NCBI GenBank assembly: GCA_937927895.1
Contig: CALGKA010000057.1
Location: forward strand, 20,993-84,992
Source: an uncultured Granulosicoccaceae bacterium
Lineage (GTDB): Bacteria; Pseudomonadota; Gammaproteobacteria; Granulosicoccales; Granulosicoccaceae
Reading direction: 5' to 3'
DNA length: 64,000 bases
Both the position numbers and the translations under genes were made by a program. Below the pieces are notes generated by a model. That model was not told the origin of the DNA, ran no database searches, and saw only the letters and a list, made by a program, of their open reading frames with translations. Shown piece by piece: positions 53,768 through 63,002 of this stretch; positions within the stretch are counted from its first letter, which is position 1, and each line of letters opens with the position of its first letter.

Positions 53768-54942
53768 TGGATAACGCAAGCAATAGTGTAATTGATACAG
53801 ACAAGCCGGGCCCGCCACTTTGGTTGTTGGCCGAACTCACTTACCGATGTCCGCTTCACTGTGCTTTTTGCTTTAACCCAATAGGGTTTGACAGTGTTAA
53901 GAAAGAACTCGATACAGCGGACTGGATCAGAACGCTACGTCAGGCACGCGAGTTGGGTAGTGTTCAAGTGGGGTTTTCTGGAGGTGAGCCTATGCTGCGA
54001 CCAGATCTAGAAGAAATAGTGGCTGAAGCCAGAACCCTTGGATTTTATACCAACCTGCTGACATCAGGCGTTGGCTTAAAGCCAAAGCGGGCGAAGGCAC
54101 TGAAAGAGGCAGGTCTTGATCACGTGCAGTTATCATTTCAAGACTCAACAAAAGAGCTCAATGACTTTTTATCAAACACCAAAACGTTTGAATTAAAAAG
54201 AGAAGTCGCTGCAATGATCAAAGACAATGATTGGCCAATGGTTTTAAATTGCGTTATTCATCGGTTGAACATTGACTACATAGATAAAATTATTGATCTA
54301 GCGCTAGAATTAGGTGCTGAAACCATAGAGCTTGCCAATACGCAGTTTTACTCCTGGGCAAAGCTTAATCGCGATAGTCTGTTGCCATCACTTGAACAGA
54401 TTAAAAAGGCTGAAGAGGTAACAGAACGTTATCGAGATAAATACAGCGATAGAATACGGATTATTTCTGTAATTCCGGATTACTACGAAAAACGCCCAAA
54501 AAAATGCATGAATGGTTGGGGCAATGTATTTCTAACTGTCACCCCTGATGGTATAGCGGTTCCCTGCCATACTGCGAAAATGCTTCCGGGTCTTGAGTTT
54601 CCGAATGTGAAAGATCACAGTATCAGTGAGATCTGGTATAAATCTGAAGGCTTTAATCGTTATCGTGGCAAAGGCTGGATGAAAGAGCCATGCCGTTCTT
54701 GCCCCGAGCAAGATGATGATCTAGGGGGTTGTCGCTGTCAGGCCTACATGTTAACGGGTGATCCTGCAGGGGCTGATCCTGTTTGTGATAAATCGCCACA
54801 CCGATCAGTGATCGACGATGCAGTCGCCATTGCCCAAACTGGTGGTACCGCGGAAGCACATCCTTTGGTGTTCCGGGATCCAAAGGCATCGCAACGCTTG
54901 AGTGCTGGCAAAGACGGTGCTGATATACTGCTACCTCGTTAA
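53767..54942 (+). CDS. pqqE: PqqA peptide cyclase PqqE (radical SAM)
   Basis: 391 residues. It joins Glu and Tyr in PqqA using a radical SAM center. The SAM cluster cysteines are Cys28, Cys32 and Cys35 (TYRCPLHCAFCFNP); GFSGGEPMLRPDLEEI is the SAM-binding motif. The C-terminal SPASM cysteines appear in PKKCMNGWG, VPCHTA, EPCRSCPEQ and GCRCQAY. The start ATG overlaps the pqqD stop; a GTG at 53749 is also open but is not needed. pqqF is absent in the window. Confidence 0.97.
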   Translation: MDNASNSVIDTDKPGPPLWLLAELTYRCPLHCAFCFNPIGFDSVKKELDTADWIRTLRQARELGSVQVGFSGGEPMLRPDLEEIVAEARTLGFYTNLLTSGVGLKPKRAKALKEAGLDHVQLSFQDSTKELNDFLSNTKTFELKREVAAMIKDNDWPMVLNCVIHRLNIDYIDKIIDLALELGAETIELANTQFYSWAKLNRDSLLPSLEQIKKAEEVTERYRDKYSDRIRIISVIPDYYEKRPKKCMNGWGNVFLTVTPDGIAVPCHTAKMLPGLEFPNVKDHSISEIWYKSEGFNRYRGKGWMKEPCRSCPEQDDDLGGCRCQAYMLTGDPAGADPVCDKSPHRSVIDDAVAIAQTGGTAEAHPLVFRDPKASQRLSAGKDGADILLPR

Positions 54943-55054
54943 CAACGTACAATAGTCATGTGAGCTACAGTTTAATAAAAGCTGTGGCTCATGTTTGATA
55001 TTGCTGGCCATAGTTTGGCTAATACGTCGCCCCGTCAAAAGAATCCTTTTCGGT

Positions 55055-56392
55055 ATGAAGCTCAAAACCCAGATTGTTTTGGTTTTAATTTTGATCATTG
55101 CCTTGATCGCTGCGGGTTTAGCGTTCCAGCAGGTTAGGGCTATCCGCACCAGTATCGCTGAAGAAATGGAAACCGCGGGTGACATTGGTGCTCAGGTGTT
55201 ATCTCGAGTCAATGAGATCTATCAGGTTCAGGGCGTCCGCCCAATGCAGCGTTTTCTCACGCGTTTGGGGCGCCTGCGTGCGCATGATATTTTACTAGTA
55301 GATGAATTTGGAGCAGCGTTGTATCGAACTCCAGCTACCGATTATTTGTCTGATGTCAGTGTGCCAGTTTGGTTTGAACGTGCAGTGTCACCCGACGAGA
55401 CCGAACGTGAATTTGATCTAGCGAACGCCAAGTTAATTGTACGTACCGATGGCAGCAGAGCAACGATTGAAGGCTGGCAGCAATTCAAAAACCTATTGTT
55501 GATTATCGCTATCGGGTCATTGGCATTGAGCTTCTTCGCATGGTGGTTGGTTGATCGTGCTATGCGACCATTTACGAAAGTGAATAATGCATTACGCTCA
55601 GTAGGCAAGGGCGACTTCACAGTGCGCTTGCCTGAATTGCACGGTAGTGAAGCCAATGAACTAGGCCAGAGCTTTAATCAAATGACTTATAACGTTGAAG
55701 CCAGTATGGCAGCCTATGAAGCAGAGGCGATTGCCAAAGCACAGCTTAAGAAAAACCGTGAGCTCACAAGAGTAATGCAACGCCGCACCGAACACGAACA
55801 TCGAACCCTAGCGCAAGAATTACACGATGAACTTGGCCAGCATGTAACGGCAATCAAAAGCATGGGGGTCTCTATTGCAAGACGCACTGAAAATAGTGAA
55901 AAGTCAGTCGCAGATACGGCCAGTCAGATTGTCGCCTCTGCTGATAGTATTCACGCGACAATCCGCCATATGCTGTTGCATTTACGCCCTGCATCGCTTG
56001 ATCAATTCGGTCTGGCAGATGCAATCACTGATTTAGTCAGCGATTGGCGTACCAAGCACCCAAACAGAATATTCAACCTTCAGTGTGCAGCACCACCCGA
56101 TAGACTGGATTCTGATTTATCCACCGCCACTTACCGAATTGCTCAAGAGGCCATTACTAATGCGGTGCGACACTCTGGAGCTGATACTATAGATGTGCGG
56201 CTCAATTTTACGTCAGAAGCGTTGCAGCTGGAGATCGAAGACAACGGCTCCGGGATCAATCATCAGATTGATTTAGGGTTCGGTGTGACTGGTATGCACG
56301 AGCGAGCGACAAGCGTGTCTGGTCAGTTGACTATAGACACGGGGCATGCGGGTGGGTGTAGGGTGTCGTTTCAAGCACCGTTGCATCTGTAA
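55055..56392 (+). CDS. Sensor histidine kinase (NarL/UhpB type)
   Basis: 445 residues from ATG 55055. Layout: first membrane segment (about 7-24), periplasmic sensor of about 125 residues, second segment (about 148-168), HAMP (RAMRPFTKVNNALRSVGKGDF), then HisKA_3 with the phospho-acceptor His257 in AQELHDELGQHVTAIK, and an HATPase domain (AQEAITNAVRHSGAD, IEDNGSGI, GVTGMHERA). The partner regulator follows 64 bp later. Position directly after pqqE suggests it controls PQQ or methanol oxidation genes; this is inferred from place only. Confidence 0.93.
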   Translation: MKLKTQIVLVLILIIALIAAGLAFQQVRAIRTSIAEEMETAGDIGAQVLSRVNEIYQVQGVRPMQRFLTRLGRLRAHDILLVDEFGAALYRTPATDYLSDVSVPVWFERAVSPDETEREFDLANAKLIVRTDGSRATIEGWQQFKNLLLIIAIGSLALSFFAWWLVDRAMRPFTKVNNALRSVGKGDFTVRLPELHGSEANELGQSFNQMTYNVEASMAAYEAEAIAKAQLKKNRELTRVMQRRTEHEHRTLAQELHDELGQHVTAIKSMGVSIARRTENSEKSVADTASQIVASADSIHATIRHMLLHLRPASLDQFGLADAITDLVSDWRTKHPNRIFNLQCAAPPDRLDSDLSTATYRIAQEAITNAVRHSGADTIDVRLNFTSEALQLEIEDNGSGINHQIDLGFGVTGMHERATSVSGQLTIDTGHAGGCRVSFQAPLHL

Positions 56393-56456
56393 GCAGGTGT
56401 TGCTACAAAGGTTAAATCAAGATACAAGTGAGCACTCATAAAGTGAGCAACATAAA

Positions 56457-57089
56457 ATGATACGCGTACTCATTGCTGATGATCATGCCGTTGTTCGCAC
56501 CGGGTTCAGGCTTTTATTGGAAGCAGCCGAAGACATAGAAGTGATCGCAGAGGCCGAATCAGGTGAAGAGGCAATCACGCAATATTTTGAAAGCCTGCCT
56601 GATGTTGTCATGATAGATATTTCTATGCCTGGTATCGGTGGTATTGAAGCTATAAAAAAAATTAGAGCGCGCGATAAAAATGCCAAAGTGCTTGTGCTTT
56701 CAGTGCACGAAGATATCAGCCATCCAAAGCGCGTACTGCAGACTGGAGCGTTGGGTTACTTAAGTAAACGTCAAGCCCCTGAAGTCCTGATTGAAGCTAT
56801 CCGAAAAATAAGCAATGGTCAAAAGCTCATTGACCCGGAGCTCGCGCAACGCATGGCAGTTGCAGATGTCAGTGGTGAAGCATCGCCGATTGAGACGTTA
56901 TCTGAGCGTGAATTTGAAGTGTTTGAAAAACTAGCGTTGGGTAAGGGTGTAAATGATATTGCCGTGCAACTTAGTTTGTCGCCATCAACTGTTGGCACCT
57001 ATCTTTATAATATAAAGCAAAAGTTGGGAATTTCTAATCAGGCAGAAATAACCTTGATGGCGGTTAGGCTTGGTATTATTGATCCTTAG
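56457..57089 (+). CDS. LuxR/NarL-family response regulator
   Basis: 210 residues. The receiver domain has the phospho-acceptor Asp54 (DVVMIDISMPGIGG) and acidic pocket LIADDH. The C-terminal GerE-type helix-turn-helix is LSEREFEVFEKLALGKGVNDIAVQLSLSPSTVGTYLYNIKQKLG. It forms a pair with the upstream kinase. Related regulators (for example those of ethanol oxidation in Pseudomonas) control PQQ dehydrogenase genes, so xoxF/pqq control is a reasonable guess. Confidence 0.94.
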   Translation: MIRVLIADDHAVVRTGFRLLLEAAEDIEVIAEAESGEEAITQYFESLPDVVMIDISMPGIGGIEAIKKIRARDKNAKVLVLSVHEDISHPKRVLQTGALGYLSKRQAPEVLIEAIRKISNGQKLIDPELAQRMAVADVSGEASPIETLSEREFEVFEKLALGKGVNDIAVQLSLSPSTVGTYLYNIKQKLGISNQAEITLMAVRLGIIDP

Positions 57090-57258
57090 TGCAGCTTGAA
57101 ACAGAGTATTGCTAAAACCTCTTTCACCTTAGCAAGCGCGACAGCAGGTTTATTTCAGCGTGTACAGCAGTGCTCATCCGCTTTAATTGTATTGGTTTTC
57201 TCAATAGTTGCCTTCGTAGTGACCATTGATGCTGGTGATATATCGGCTGTTGTTGCCG

Positions 57259-57468
57259 TTACTCGGCATCACTAAGAGCTGCTGCTTGATTGAGTTCCGG
57301 ATGCATTACCCGGCAATCACTGACAACCTTTAAAACATTGCCAGATGATTCAATTTCACTGATGCGTTTTACAGCGAATTTTTCGCATGTTGCCACATCA
57401 GGGTAGGGTCCGTATTCATATGCCATAGCACCGACGAACGTTTGCGCGATTAATATTAGTGTTGCCAT
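57259..57468 (-). CDS. Small exported protein
   Basis: 69 residues from MATLILIAQTFVGAMAYEYG; the ribosome site AGGTG stands before this ATG, and a longer start at 57504 is less likely. A short signal peptide precedes a mature part of about 50 residues with two Cys (ATCEKF, SDCRVMHPE), probably one disulfide. No family is recognised. It is transcribed opposite to its neighbours. Confidence 0.6.
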   Translation of the reverse strand: MATLILIAQTFVGAMAYEYGPYPDVATCEKFAVKRISEIESSGNVLKVVSDCRVMHPELNQAAALSDAE

Positions 57469-57706
57469 TGTGCACCTCGGTTTTAACACCAAGATGCAAT
57501 TCATGGGCCGGAGTGAAACGGCTGTCTTAACTGCTGCCAGTGTGTGTAGTATTGGTTTTTCTATATCTTTTTTCAGTCTATATGCGGCATATTTATAGTC
57601 TTAATTGTTTGCTATAACCGCATGCTTTACTGTTATAGTTTCAACAGGGATTTATCAACGCATAACTAAAAAGCCTTGTTTTTCAGGCCATCCGGGGGGG
57701 AACAGA

Positions 57707-58726
57707 TTGACTACAGATCACTATCTTGCCGACTGGCGCGAAGATGCTCTTGCAACAGAAATAGCTATTAGTAATGTCGTTATTGGACAAAAACCGCTAA
57801 TAAGATTAATCAATGTGGCTTTATTCGCCAGAGGGCATGTATTGCTTGAAGGCGATGTCGGGGTTGGAAAGACGACGGTGCTTCGCGCTTTTGCGCGTGC
57901 TGCAGGCGGTGAGTTTGAACGCACCGAGGGCACCATTGATTTAATGCCCAATGACCTGATCTATCACACTTATGTAAATTCTGAAGGTCAGCCTCGAATA
58001 GATCCTGGCCCTTTACTACGCCACGGGCCACAGCTGACTACTTTTTTCTTTAACGAAATTAATCGCGCAAGACCACAAGTCCAATCGTTGCTGTTGCGCG
58101 CGATGGCAGAACGCACGGTCTCTGCATTTAATAAAGAATTCCAATTCCCGCACATGACAGTGTTTGCTGATCGCAATAAGGTTGAAAAAGAAGAAACCTT
58201 TGAACTGGCTTCTGCGGCACGTGATCGATTTATGTTTGAGCTCAATATGCAAACGCCTATTGATAGCCAAATCCGTCGCTCACTTATAATAGAGACGGCC
58301 TATCACAACGCTGATTCACTGATAGAACAAGTGCGGTACGGTCTTTGTCCCGGAGATCAGCTTAATGAGGTAAGTAATACTATTCAGCAGACGGTGAAAA
58401 CTAGCCCTGTAATAGAGAAATACTTACTGGCGTTATGGCGTGCCACCGAATCACCGACCAAGTTTGGTGTATCGGTTGAAGGCGTCGATATGGATCGTTT
58501 AATTTTGGCAGGCGTAAGCCCACGGGGCATGAGTGCCATGGTGCGAGCAGCGCGTGTGGTTGCATGGTTGAATGAGCGTGACTATGTAGTTCCTGAAGAC
58601 ATACACGCCGTATTACCTGCAGCGCTTGGTCACCGAATATTTTTCCAGCCCATATACGAGTTGCGTAGATCAGAGATTGCGCCTGAATTAATACACTCGA
58701 TCATGAATAGAGTCGCCTCTCCATGA
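57707..58726 (+). CDS. mxaR: MoxR/MxaR-like AAA+ ATPase
   Basis: About 339 residues with a TTG start at 57707 behind a G-rich ribosome site; the open frame back to 57605 is not supported. It is a AAA+ chaperone of the MoxR group, the first gene of the mxaRSACKL set that matures methanol dehydrogenase. Walker A is GDVGVGKTT. The Walker B box reads TTFFFNEINRARPQVQSLLLRAM, with Asn116 where most MoxR proteins have Asp. Sensor and lid residues (RDRFMFEL, SPRGMSAMVRAARVVAWL) are usual. Overlaps mxaS (ATGA). Confidence 0.92.
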   Translation: MTTDHYLADWREDALATEIAISNVVIGQKPLIRLINVALFARGHVLLEGDVGVGKTTVLRAFARAAGGEFERTEGTIDLMPNDLIYHTYVNSEGQPRIDPGPLLRHGPQLTTFFFNEINRARPQVQSLLLRAMAERTVSAFNKEFQFPHMTVFADRNKVEKEETFELASAARDRFMFELNMQTPIDSQIRRSLIIETAYHNADSLIEQVRYGLCPGDQLNEVSNTIQQTVKTSPVIEKYLLALWRATESPTKFGVSVEGVDMDRLILAGVSPRGMSAMVRAARVVAWLNERDYVVPEDIHAVLPAALGHRIFFQPIYELRRSEIAPELIHSIMNRVASP

Positions 58727-59592
58727 TAAACACCGCCACCGCGGAGTTTGTTTATCGATTACCCGGCAACTCACCCAGTACGCGACCAGGGGCACATAGT
58801 AGTAGCAGCCGTGGCGCTGGTATGAACTTCGTGTCTCATGCCAAACTCACTGATCAACCTGACCCGCGTCGTCTAGATTTACGGGCTAGTATCAGCAATA
58901 TTCAAAAAGATTGGCTGGTACGTATCAACAAGCAACGTGCAGCAATCATGGTATCTTCAATTGTTGATGTCTCGCCATCAATGCGCTTTGGTAGTCAACA
59001 AAATAAACTACAAGTTGCCGCGGAATTTTTGCAGGCCTTAGGTTTTAGTGCCGGAGGCCTTGGTGACTCCGTCAGTTTGGTGCCGTTTGATTCGGTTAAA
59101 CGCGAAGACCTCACAATGCCTACGCGATTTGGCCGCGGCATTGGTCAAACCATGTCAGAAATGATTCTTTCTTCAAAGCCCACAAGTGATGCCGGTGCTA
59201 GCGTTGATGCATTAGCGCGCTGTGTTGAATCTATAGCGGGTAAAACATCACTGACATTCATTGTTAGTGACTTTCACTGGCCGCTCGAAAAACTTGATCG
59301 AATACTCGAACCACTATCAGGCTCACTTGTTGTGCCGCTAGTGATTTGGGATCGTGCTGAAATCACACCACCGGAAGGCAACCGATTATTGTCTGTGAGA
59401 CAAATGGCCGGCAAGGGATCTCGTCACTTATGGCTAACACCTTCAGTGCGCCGTCAATGGATTGATAATGTCAGTGATCGTCAGCAAGAAATTGCAGATG
59501 TTTTTTCCTCAAAAGATGTAAAACCATTTTGGATTACTAACGGATTCGATGCAGAATTACTCTCACGATACTTTATGGAAACACGCGTCTGA
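58723..59592 (+). CDS. mxaS: MxaS-like DUF58/VWA protein
   Basis: 289 residues. N-terminal DUF58-like part (VYRLPGNSPSTRPGAHSSSSRGAGMNF, DPRRLDLRAS) and a VWA-like domain with a MIDAS-type DVSPSM, then LGDSVSLVPFD and FIVSDFHW. No membrane segment. MxaS-type proteins work with the MoxR ATPase in dehydrogenase maturation. Its ATG overlaps the mxaR stop and its stop overlaps the mxaA start. Confidence 0.88.
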   Translation: MINTATAEFVYRLPGNSPSTRPGAHSSSSRGAGMNFVSHAKLTDQPDPRRLDLRASISNIQKDWLVRINKQRAAIMVSSIVDVSPSMRFGSQQNKLQVAAEFLQALGFSAGGLGDSVSLVPFDSVKREDLTMPTRFGRGIGQTMSEMILSSKPTSDAGASVDALARCVESIAGKTSLTFIVSDFHWPLEKLDRILEPLSGSLVVPLVIWDRAEITPPEGNRLLSVRQMAGKGSRHLWLTPSVRRQWIDNVSDRQQEIADVFSSKDVKPFWITNGFDAELLSRYFMETRV

Positions 59593-60473
59593 TGGGTCGG
59601 CTTGTTTGTCTAATGCTGGCGCTGTTAATTGCGCCAATAGCTCATGCTGATATTCAGGTAGAAAACCCTAATCGTACGCATGGTTATTTTATTGGTGACA
59701 TACTGCTACAGCGCGTGAACCTTGATTCACTGACTGAAACCATAGCGGCGCCAAGCCTTGAATCAGATTTACGGGTGGGTGCGTTCCTATATCGAATCTC
59801 TCACGAAGAAGTAACAATAAATAAGCAACAATGGCTGGAGCTACGCTATCAAATTATAAATGCGCCGCAGCAAACTGAAACTATTGAGCTGCCGTCAGTG
59901 TTGTTTGTTACAGAAGCAGGGGGCGAACAGCAATTGCCAGCATGGCAGTTTACTGTGGCACCACTTACTTCAACTGAAAGTGGGAGCGAATCGTCACCGA
60001 TAGCTGATCGTCGTGCGCTAGATGTCATTGATACACCCAGTAGCGATAAATTTAAGTGGGGCGTTGCGGCCCTATTAACTACATTAGCCCTTTGGTTACT
60101 ATGGTGGTTAGTTAGGCATTTTACAGATTCACACACACTGCCGTTTGCAAAAGCACAACGTATTATCAGAAAGTTGCCAACGGCTGAACGCGATACCGAC
60201 CCTGCCGCATGGGTAGCATTGCACCATGCTTTTAACGGTGTTGCCGGTAAAACAATTACCGACAGCACACAAGCCGATCTATTCAACGCAGCCCCTTGGC
60301 TTAGTGAGCACAAAAGCGAAATAGAAAACTTTTACGCGGCCTCAACTGCGCGCTTTTACCAGCAGAATGAGTCGCAAAGTGTCGCGGTAGCCGCGCTTTG
60401 TTCAACCTTACAACGTGCCGAGAAGCGCCAAGCAAAGCAAACCAAAAAAACTTCGGTTAAATTGGCTAGTTAG
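59592..60473 (+). CDS. mxaA: MxaA-like protein
   Basis: 293 residues. A signal peptide (LVCLMLALLIAPIAHA) precedes a periplasmic part beginning IQVENPNRTHGYFIGDILLQRVNL. One membrane segment lies at about 156-174 (WGVAALLTTLALWLLWWLV), with a cytoplasmic C-terminal domain after it. MxaA is needed for calcium insertion in MxaFI enzymes; here it may serve XoxF metal or PQQ insertion. One base of overlap with mxaS. Confidence 0.85.
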   Translation: MGRLVCLMLALLIAPIAHADIQVENPNRTHGYFIGDILLQRVNLDSLTETIAAPSLESDLRVGAFLYRISHEEVTINKQQWLELRYQIINAPQQTETIELPSVLFVTEAGGEQQLPAWQFTVAPLTSTESGSESSPIADRRALDVIDTPSSDKFKWGVAALLTTLALWLLWWLVRHFTDSHTLPFAKAQRIIRKLPTAERDTDPAAWVALHHAFNGVAGKTITDSTQADLFNAAPWLSEHKSEIENFYAASTARFYQQNESQSVAVAALCSTLQRAEKRQAKQTKKTSVKLAS

Positions 60474-60474
60474 C

Positions 60475-61470
60475 ATGGCCGCACTTGAATTCTTCCAGCC
60501 ATGGTTATTGTTATTGCTGCCGCTGGCACTGTTACCGTTGATTCCAAACCGACGTGATGGATTGCCTTTTCCGTGGATAAACTGGCTACCCGTTGATGTC
60601 ACTGGGCAACGCTTACATAGACTGTGGCAAGGTTTAGCTGCACTAACTATCGCTTTGTTGGTGGTGGCTCTAGCGGGGCCAAAGAGTTCTGAAAGTGTTA
60701 TCGAACGGATAGGCCGTGGTGCAGAAATATCAATACTACTTGATCGTAGCGCCAGTATGGATGGCGAAATAAGGCGCCCAATTCTGCGAGATTATCAGCT
60801 TAATGCAGAGCAAGAAACAAAGAACGGTCTTGCCCGCGATGCACTCAGTTGGTTACTAGAGCAACGCCCTGAAAACCGCTATGCCTTAACACTGTTCAAT
60901 GTGGTGCCGATGCGTATTGCGGAATTTACCGACGATACCGAATTTCTAAACGCAGCACTTGATGCCACAAGTATTGGCCGAGGCCCAAAAGAAACTAACA
61001 TGGGAATTGCACTGCTTGCAGCCATTGATGCTTTTAATCAACGCCCCTATACAGGCAGCCGAGCCTTGCTATTGGTGTCAGATGGTGGAGCAAAGCTTGA
61101 TGAAGCGACCCGCAAAAAAATACAAGAAGGCTTGGTAAAAAACCAAATTAGCTTGTACTTTATTTATGTGCAAAGTGGTATTAATGCGCCCGATTTTGAA
61201 TTGGTAGGAACTGATGCAACATCTTTAGCAGAAGAAATAGAGTTACATATATTCTTTAAAAATCTTGGTACTCAGTATCAAGTGTTTCAAGCGGATGACG
61301 TGGCGTCAATGGGGGAGGCGGTATCTACTATTGACTCTCTCGAGAATCTACCGCTTACCTACTATGAAAAAATACCAGGCATGGATTACAGCCGCCTATT
61401 GTTTATAGGCGCTTTACTCAGTTGCTTGGTATTGGCGTTAATTGCAGTCACGCGACTGGAGGCACTCTAG
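60475..61470 (+). CDS. mxaC: MxaC-like VWA membrane protein
   Basis: 331 residues from ATG 60475 just after the mxaA stop; the longer frame overlaps mxaA. Segments: LEFFQPWLLLLLPLALLPLIP near the N-terminus, a second at about 44-62, and a last one near the C-terminus (LLFIGALLSCLVLALIAV). Between lies a VWA domain with MIDAS DRSASMDGE and LVSDGGA. Batch-like architecture. Its stop overlaps the mxaK GTG start (TAGTG). Confidence 0.9.
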   Translation: MAALEFFQPWLLLLLPLALLPLIPNRRDGLPFPWINWLPVDVTGQRLHRLWQGLAALTIALLVVALAGPKSSESVIERIGRGAEISILLDRSASMDGEIRRPILRDYQLNAEQETKNGLARDALSWLLEQRPENRYALTLFNVVPMRIAEFTDDTEFLNAALDATSIGRGPKETNMGIALLAAIDAFNQRPYTGSRALLLVSDGGAKLDEATRKKIQEGLVKNQISLYFIYVQSGINAPDFELVGTDATSLAEEIELHIFFKNLGTQYQVFQADDVASMGEAVSTIDSLENLPLTYYEKIPGMDYSRLLFIGALLSCLVLALIAVTRLEAL

Positions 61471-62024
61471 TGAAGCGCACCACCATACATCTGTTTTTTT
61501 CAGTTATAGCGGCCTGCCTAATGTTGTTCACACTATGGCATGGCTTCAAAATTAATCAAAATCAGCGGCTGGTCAGTGCCATTGCTGAAGTGCCGGATAC
61601 ACTAGATGAGTATGATCCCGCCGCAGGGGGCAAAACTCACCCAGGGGTAGCGCTTAAAACCGCCAACGCTTTATCGGCAGGTGGTGAGTTTGAAGCTGCT
61701 GAAACTCTTTACGTGCAAGTTGCCGATCAAGAGCAGAACAGCGTGTTAGGGCAAGCATCACGATTTAATTTAGCCAATCACTATTTAAGACAAGGTTCAC
61801 GTAAAGACTTACCAGGTGCACAAAAACGCCCGCTGATAGAAATTGCCAAGCAACGCTATCGCGATCTGTTGATGATAAACCCTAATGATTGGGATGCCCG
61901 TATTAATCTGGAGCACGCCCTTCGGTTAGCGCCAGAGTTGCCAAAAAAAGAGCATGACAAAGGCCCGCCAATTAAAAGCGTTAATGTGATCGTGCCTGAC
62001 TTCACTTTAAAAGATCTGCCTTAA
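61470..62024 (+). CDS. mxaK: MxaK-like TPR protein
   Basis: 184 residues from GTG 61470, 7 bases behind GGAGG. An N-terminal membrane segment (IHLFFSVIAACLMLFTLWHGF) precedes helical repeats (LKTANALSAGGEFEAAETLYVQVADQ, ASRFNLANHYLRQGSR, WDARINLEHALRLAP). Matches the MxaK position and size in methylotroph operons. Confidence 0.85.
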   Translation: MKRTTIHLFFSVIAACLMLFTLWHGFKINQNQRLVSAIAEVPDTLDEYDPAAGGKTHPGVALKTANALSAGGEFEAAETLYVQVADQEQNSVLGQASRFNLANHYLRQGSRKDLPGAQKRPLIEIAKQRYRDLLMINPNDWDARINLEHALRLAPELPKKEHDKGPPIKSVNVIVPDFTLKDLP

Positions 62025-62061
62025 AGTATGGCAAACTCAATTGCAGTGATAATCTAAATCT

Positions 62062-62937
62062 ATGGCTATGCTAAACAAAAACATTCTAATTTTGTTGGCA
62101 CTTGTGGCGTTGCTTGTCTGTGTATTCATGAAGCCTATCGTGATGACGCGGCCGGCTTATAACTTTCAAATTACCTTTGATATTTCTCAAAGTATGAGAG
62201 TGCGAGATCATCTAATTGATGGTCAAAGTGTTAGCCGCCTGGTGGCCGCAAAGAAGGCAGCTTTTGATCTATTGCAAAGCTTGCCATGTGGTTCTCGTAT
62301 TGGTTGGGGTGTATTTACGGAACGGCGTGTGGTGTCTTTAACTACTCCGGTTGAAGTATGTGATCACTATGCGGGTCTGCTTTCATCGCTTAACTATATA
62401 GATGATGGAATGCGTTGGGCCAACGCTAGTGGTGTTGGTAAAGGCTTGCATCAAAGTATTCGAGGTGCTGATGGTCTAGGTGAATCAACCAGAATTATCT
62501 TTTTTACGGATGGCCAAGAAGCTCCACCACTACGTGCTGGTAGCAGAGGTATGCCCAAAACAGACAAATACCCTGTTGGGGGATTAATTGTTGGGGTCGG
62601 TGGTGTTAGTCCTGTGAGAATACCTAAAGCAATAGATGAAAATGGACTAGTGACTGCCTACTGGCAACCCAATGAAGTAGTACAAAGAAAAGATGCATCT
62701 TTTGGCCAAAGCCATGAAGAGTTATCTAAACGACAAGACGGGCATTTAAGCAAGCTAGGCCGATTGGCAGATTTAATTTATTTGCCATTGGAATCTACAG
62801 ATCAATTAGTAGATGCCGCGTTGGTGAAGTCTTTGTCGCATGAAAATAAAATACCAGTAGATTTGCGTTGGATACCAGCATCTCTTGCACTGTTGTTTCT
62901 CTGTTTCCGGTTTCTACCTGGCATGGGTAGGGTTTAA
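62062..62937 (+). CDS. mxaL: MxaL-like VWA protein
   Basis: 291 residues. Membrane segment at the N-terminus (ILILLALVALLVCVFMKPIV) and another at the C-terminus (WIPASLALLFLCFRFLPG). The VWA domain has MIDAS FDISQSM and FFTDGQEAPPLRAG. It is the last of the mxaRSACKL run, 37 bp after mxaK. MxaL acts with MxaA and MxaK in metal insertion in MxaFI systems. A start two codons later is possible. Confidence 0.88.
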   Translation: MAMLNKNILILLALVALLVCVFMKPIVMTRPAYNFQITFDISQSMRVRDHLIDGQSVSRLVAAKKAAFDLLQSLPCGSRIGWGVFTERRVVSLTTPVEVCDHYAGLLSSLNYIDDGMRWANASGVGKGLHQSIRGADGLGESTRIIFFTDGQEAPPLRAGSRGMPKTDKYPVGGLIVGVGGVSPVRIPKAIDENGLVTAYWQPNEVVQRKDASFGQSHEELSKRQDGHLSKLGRLADLIYLPLESTDQLVDAALVKSLSHENKIPVDLRWIPASLALLFLCFRFLPGMGRV

Positions 62938-63002
62938 TAAGGTTGTGAGCAGTGCTTTAGTTTTCGTCAGTTGTTTGCCCAGTTAACAAAAAGGTTTAAG
63001 CA

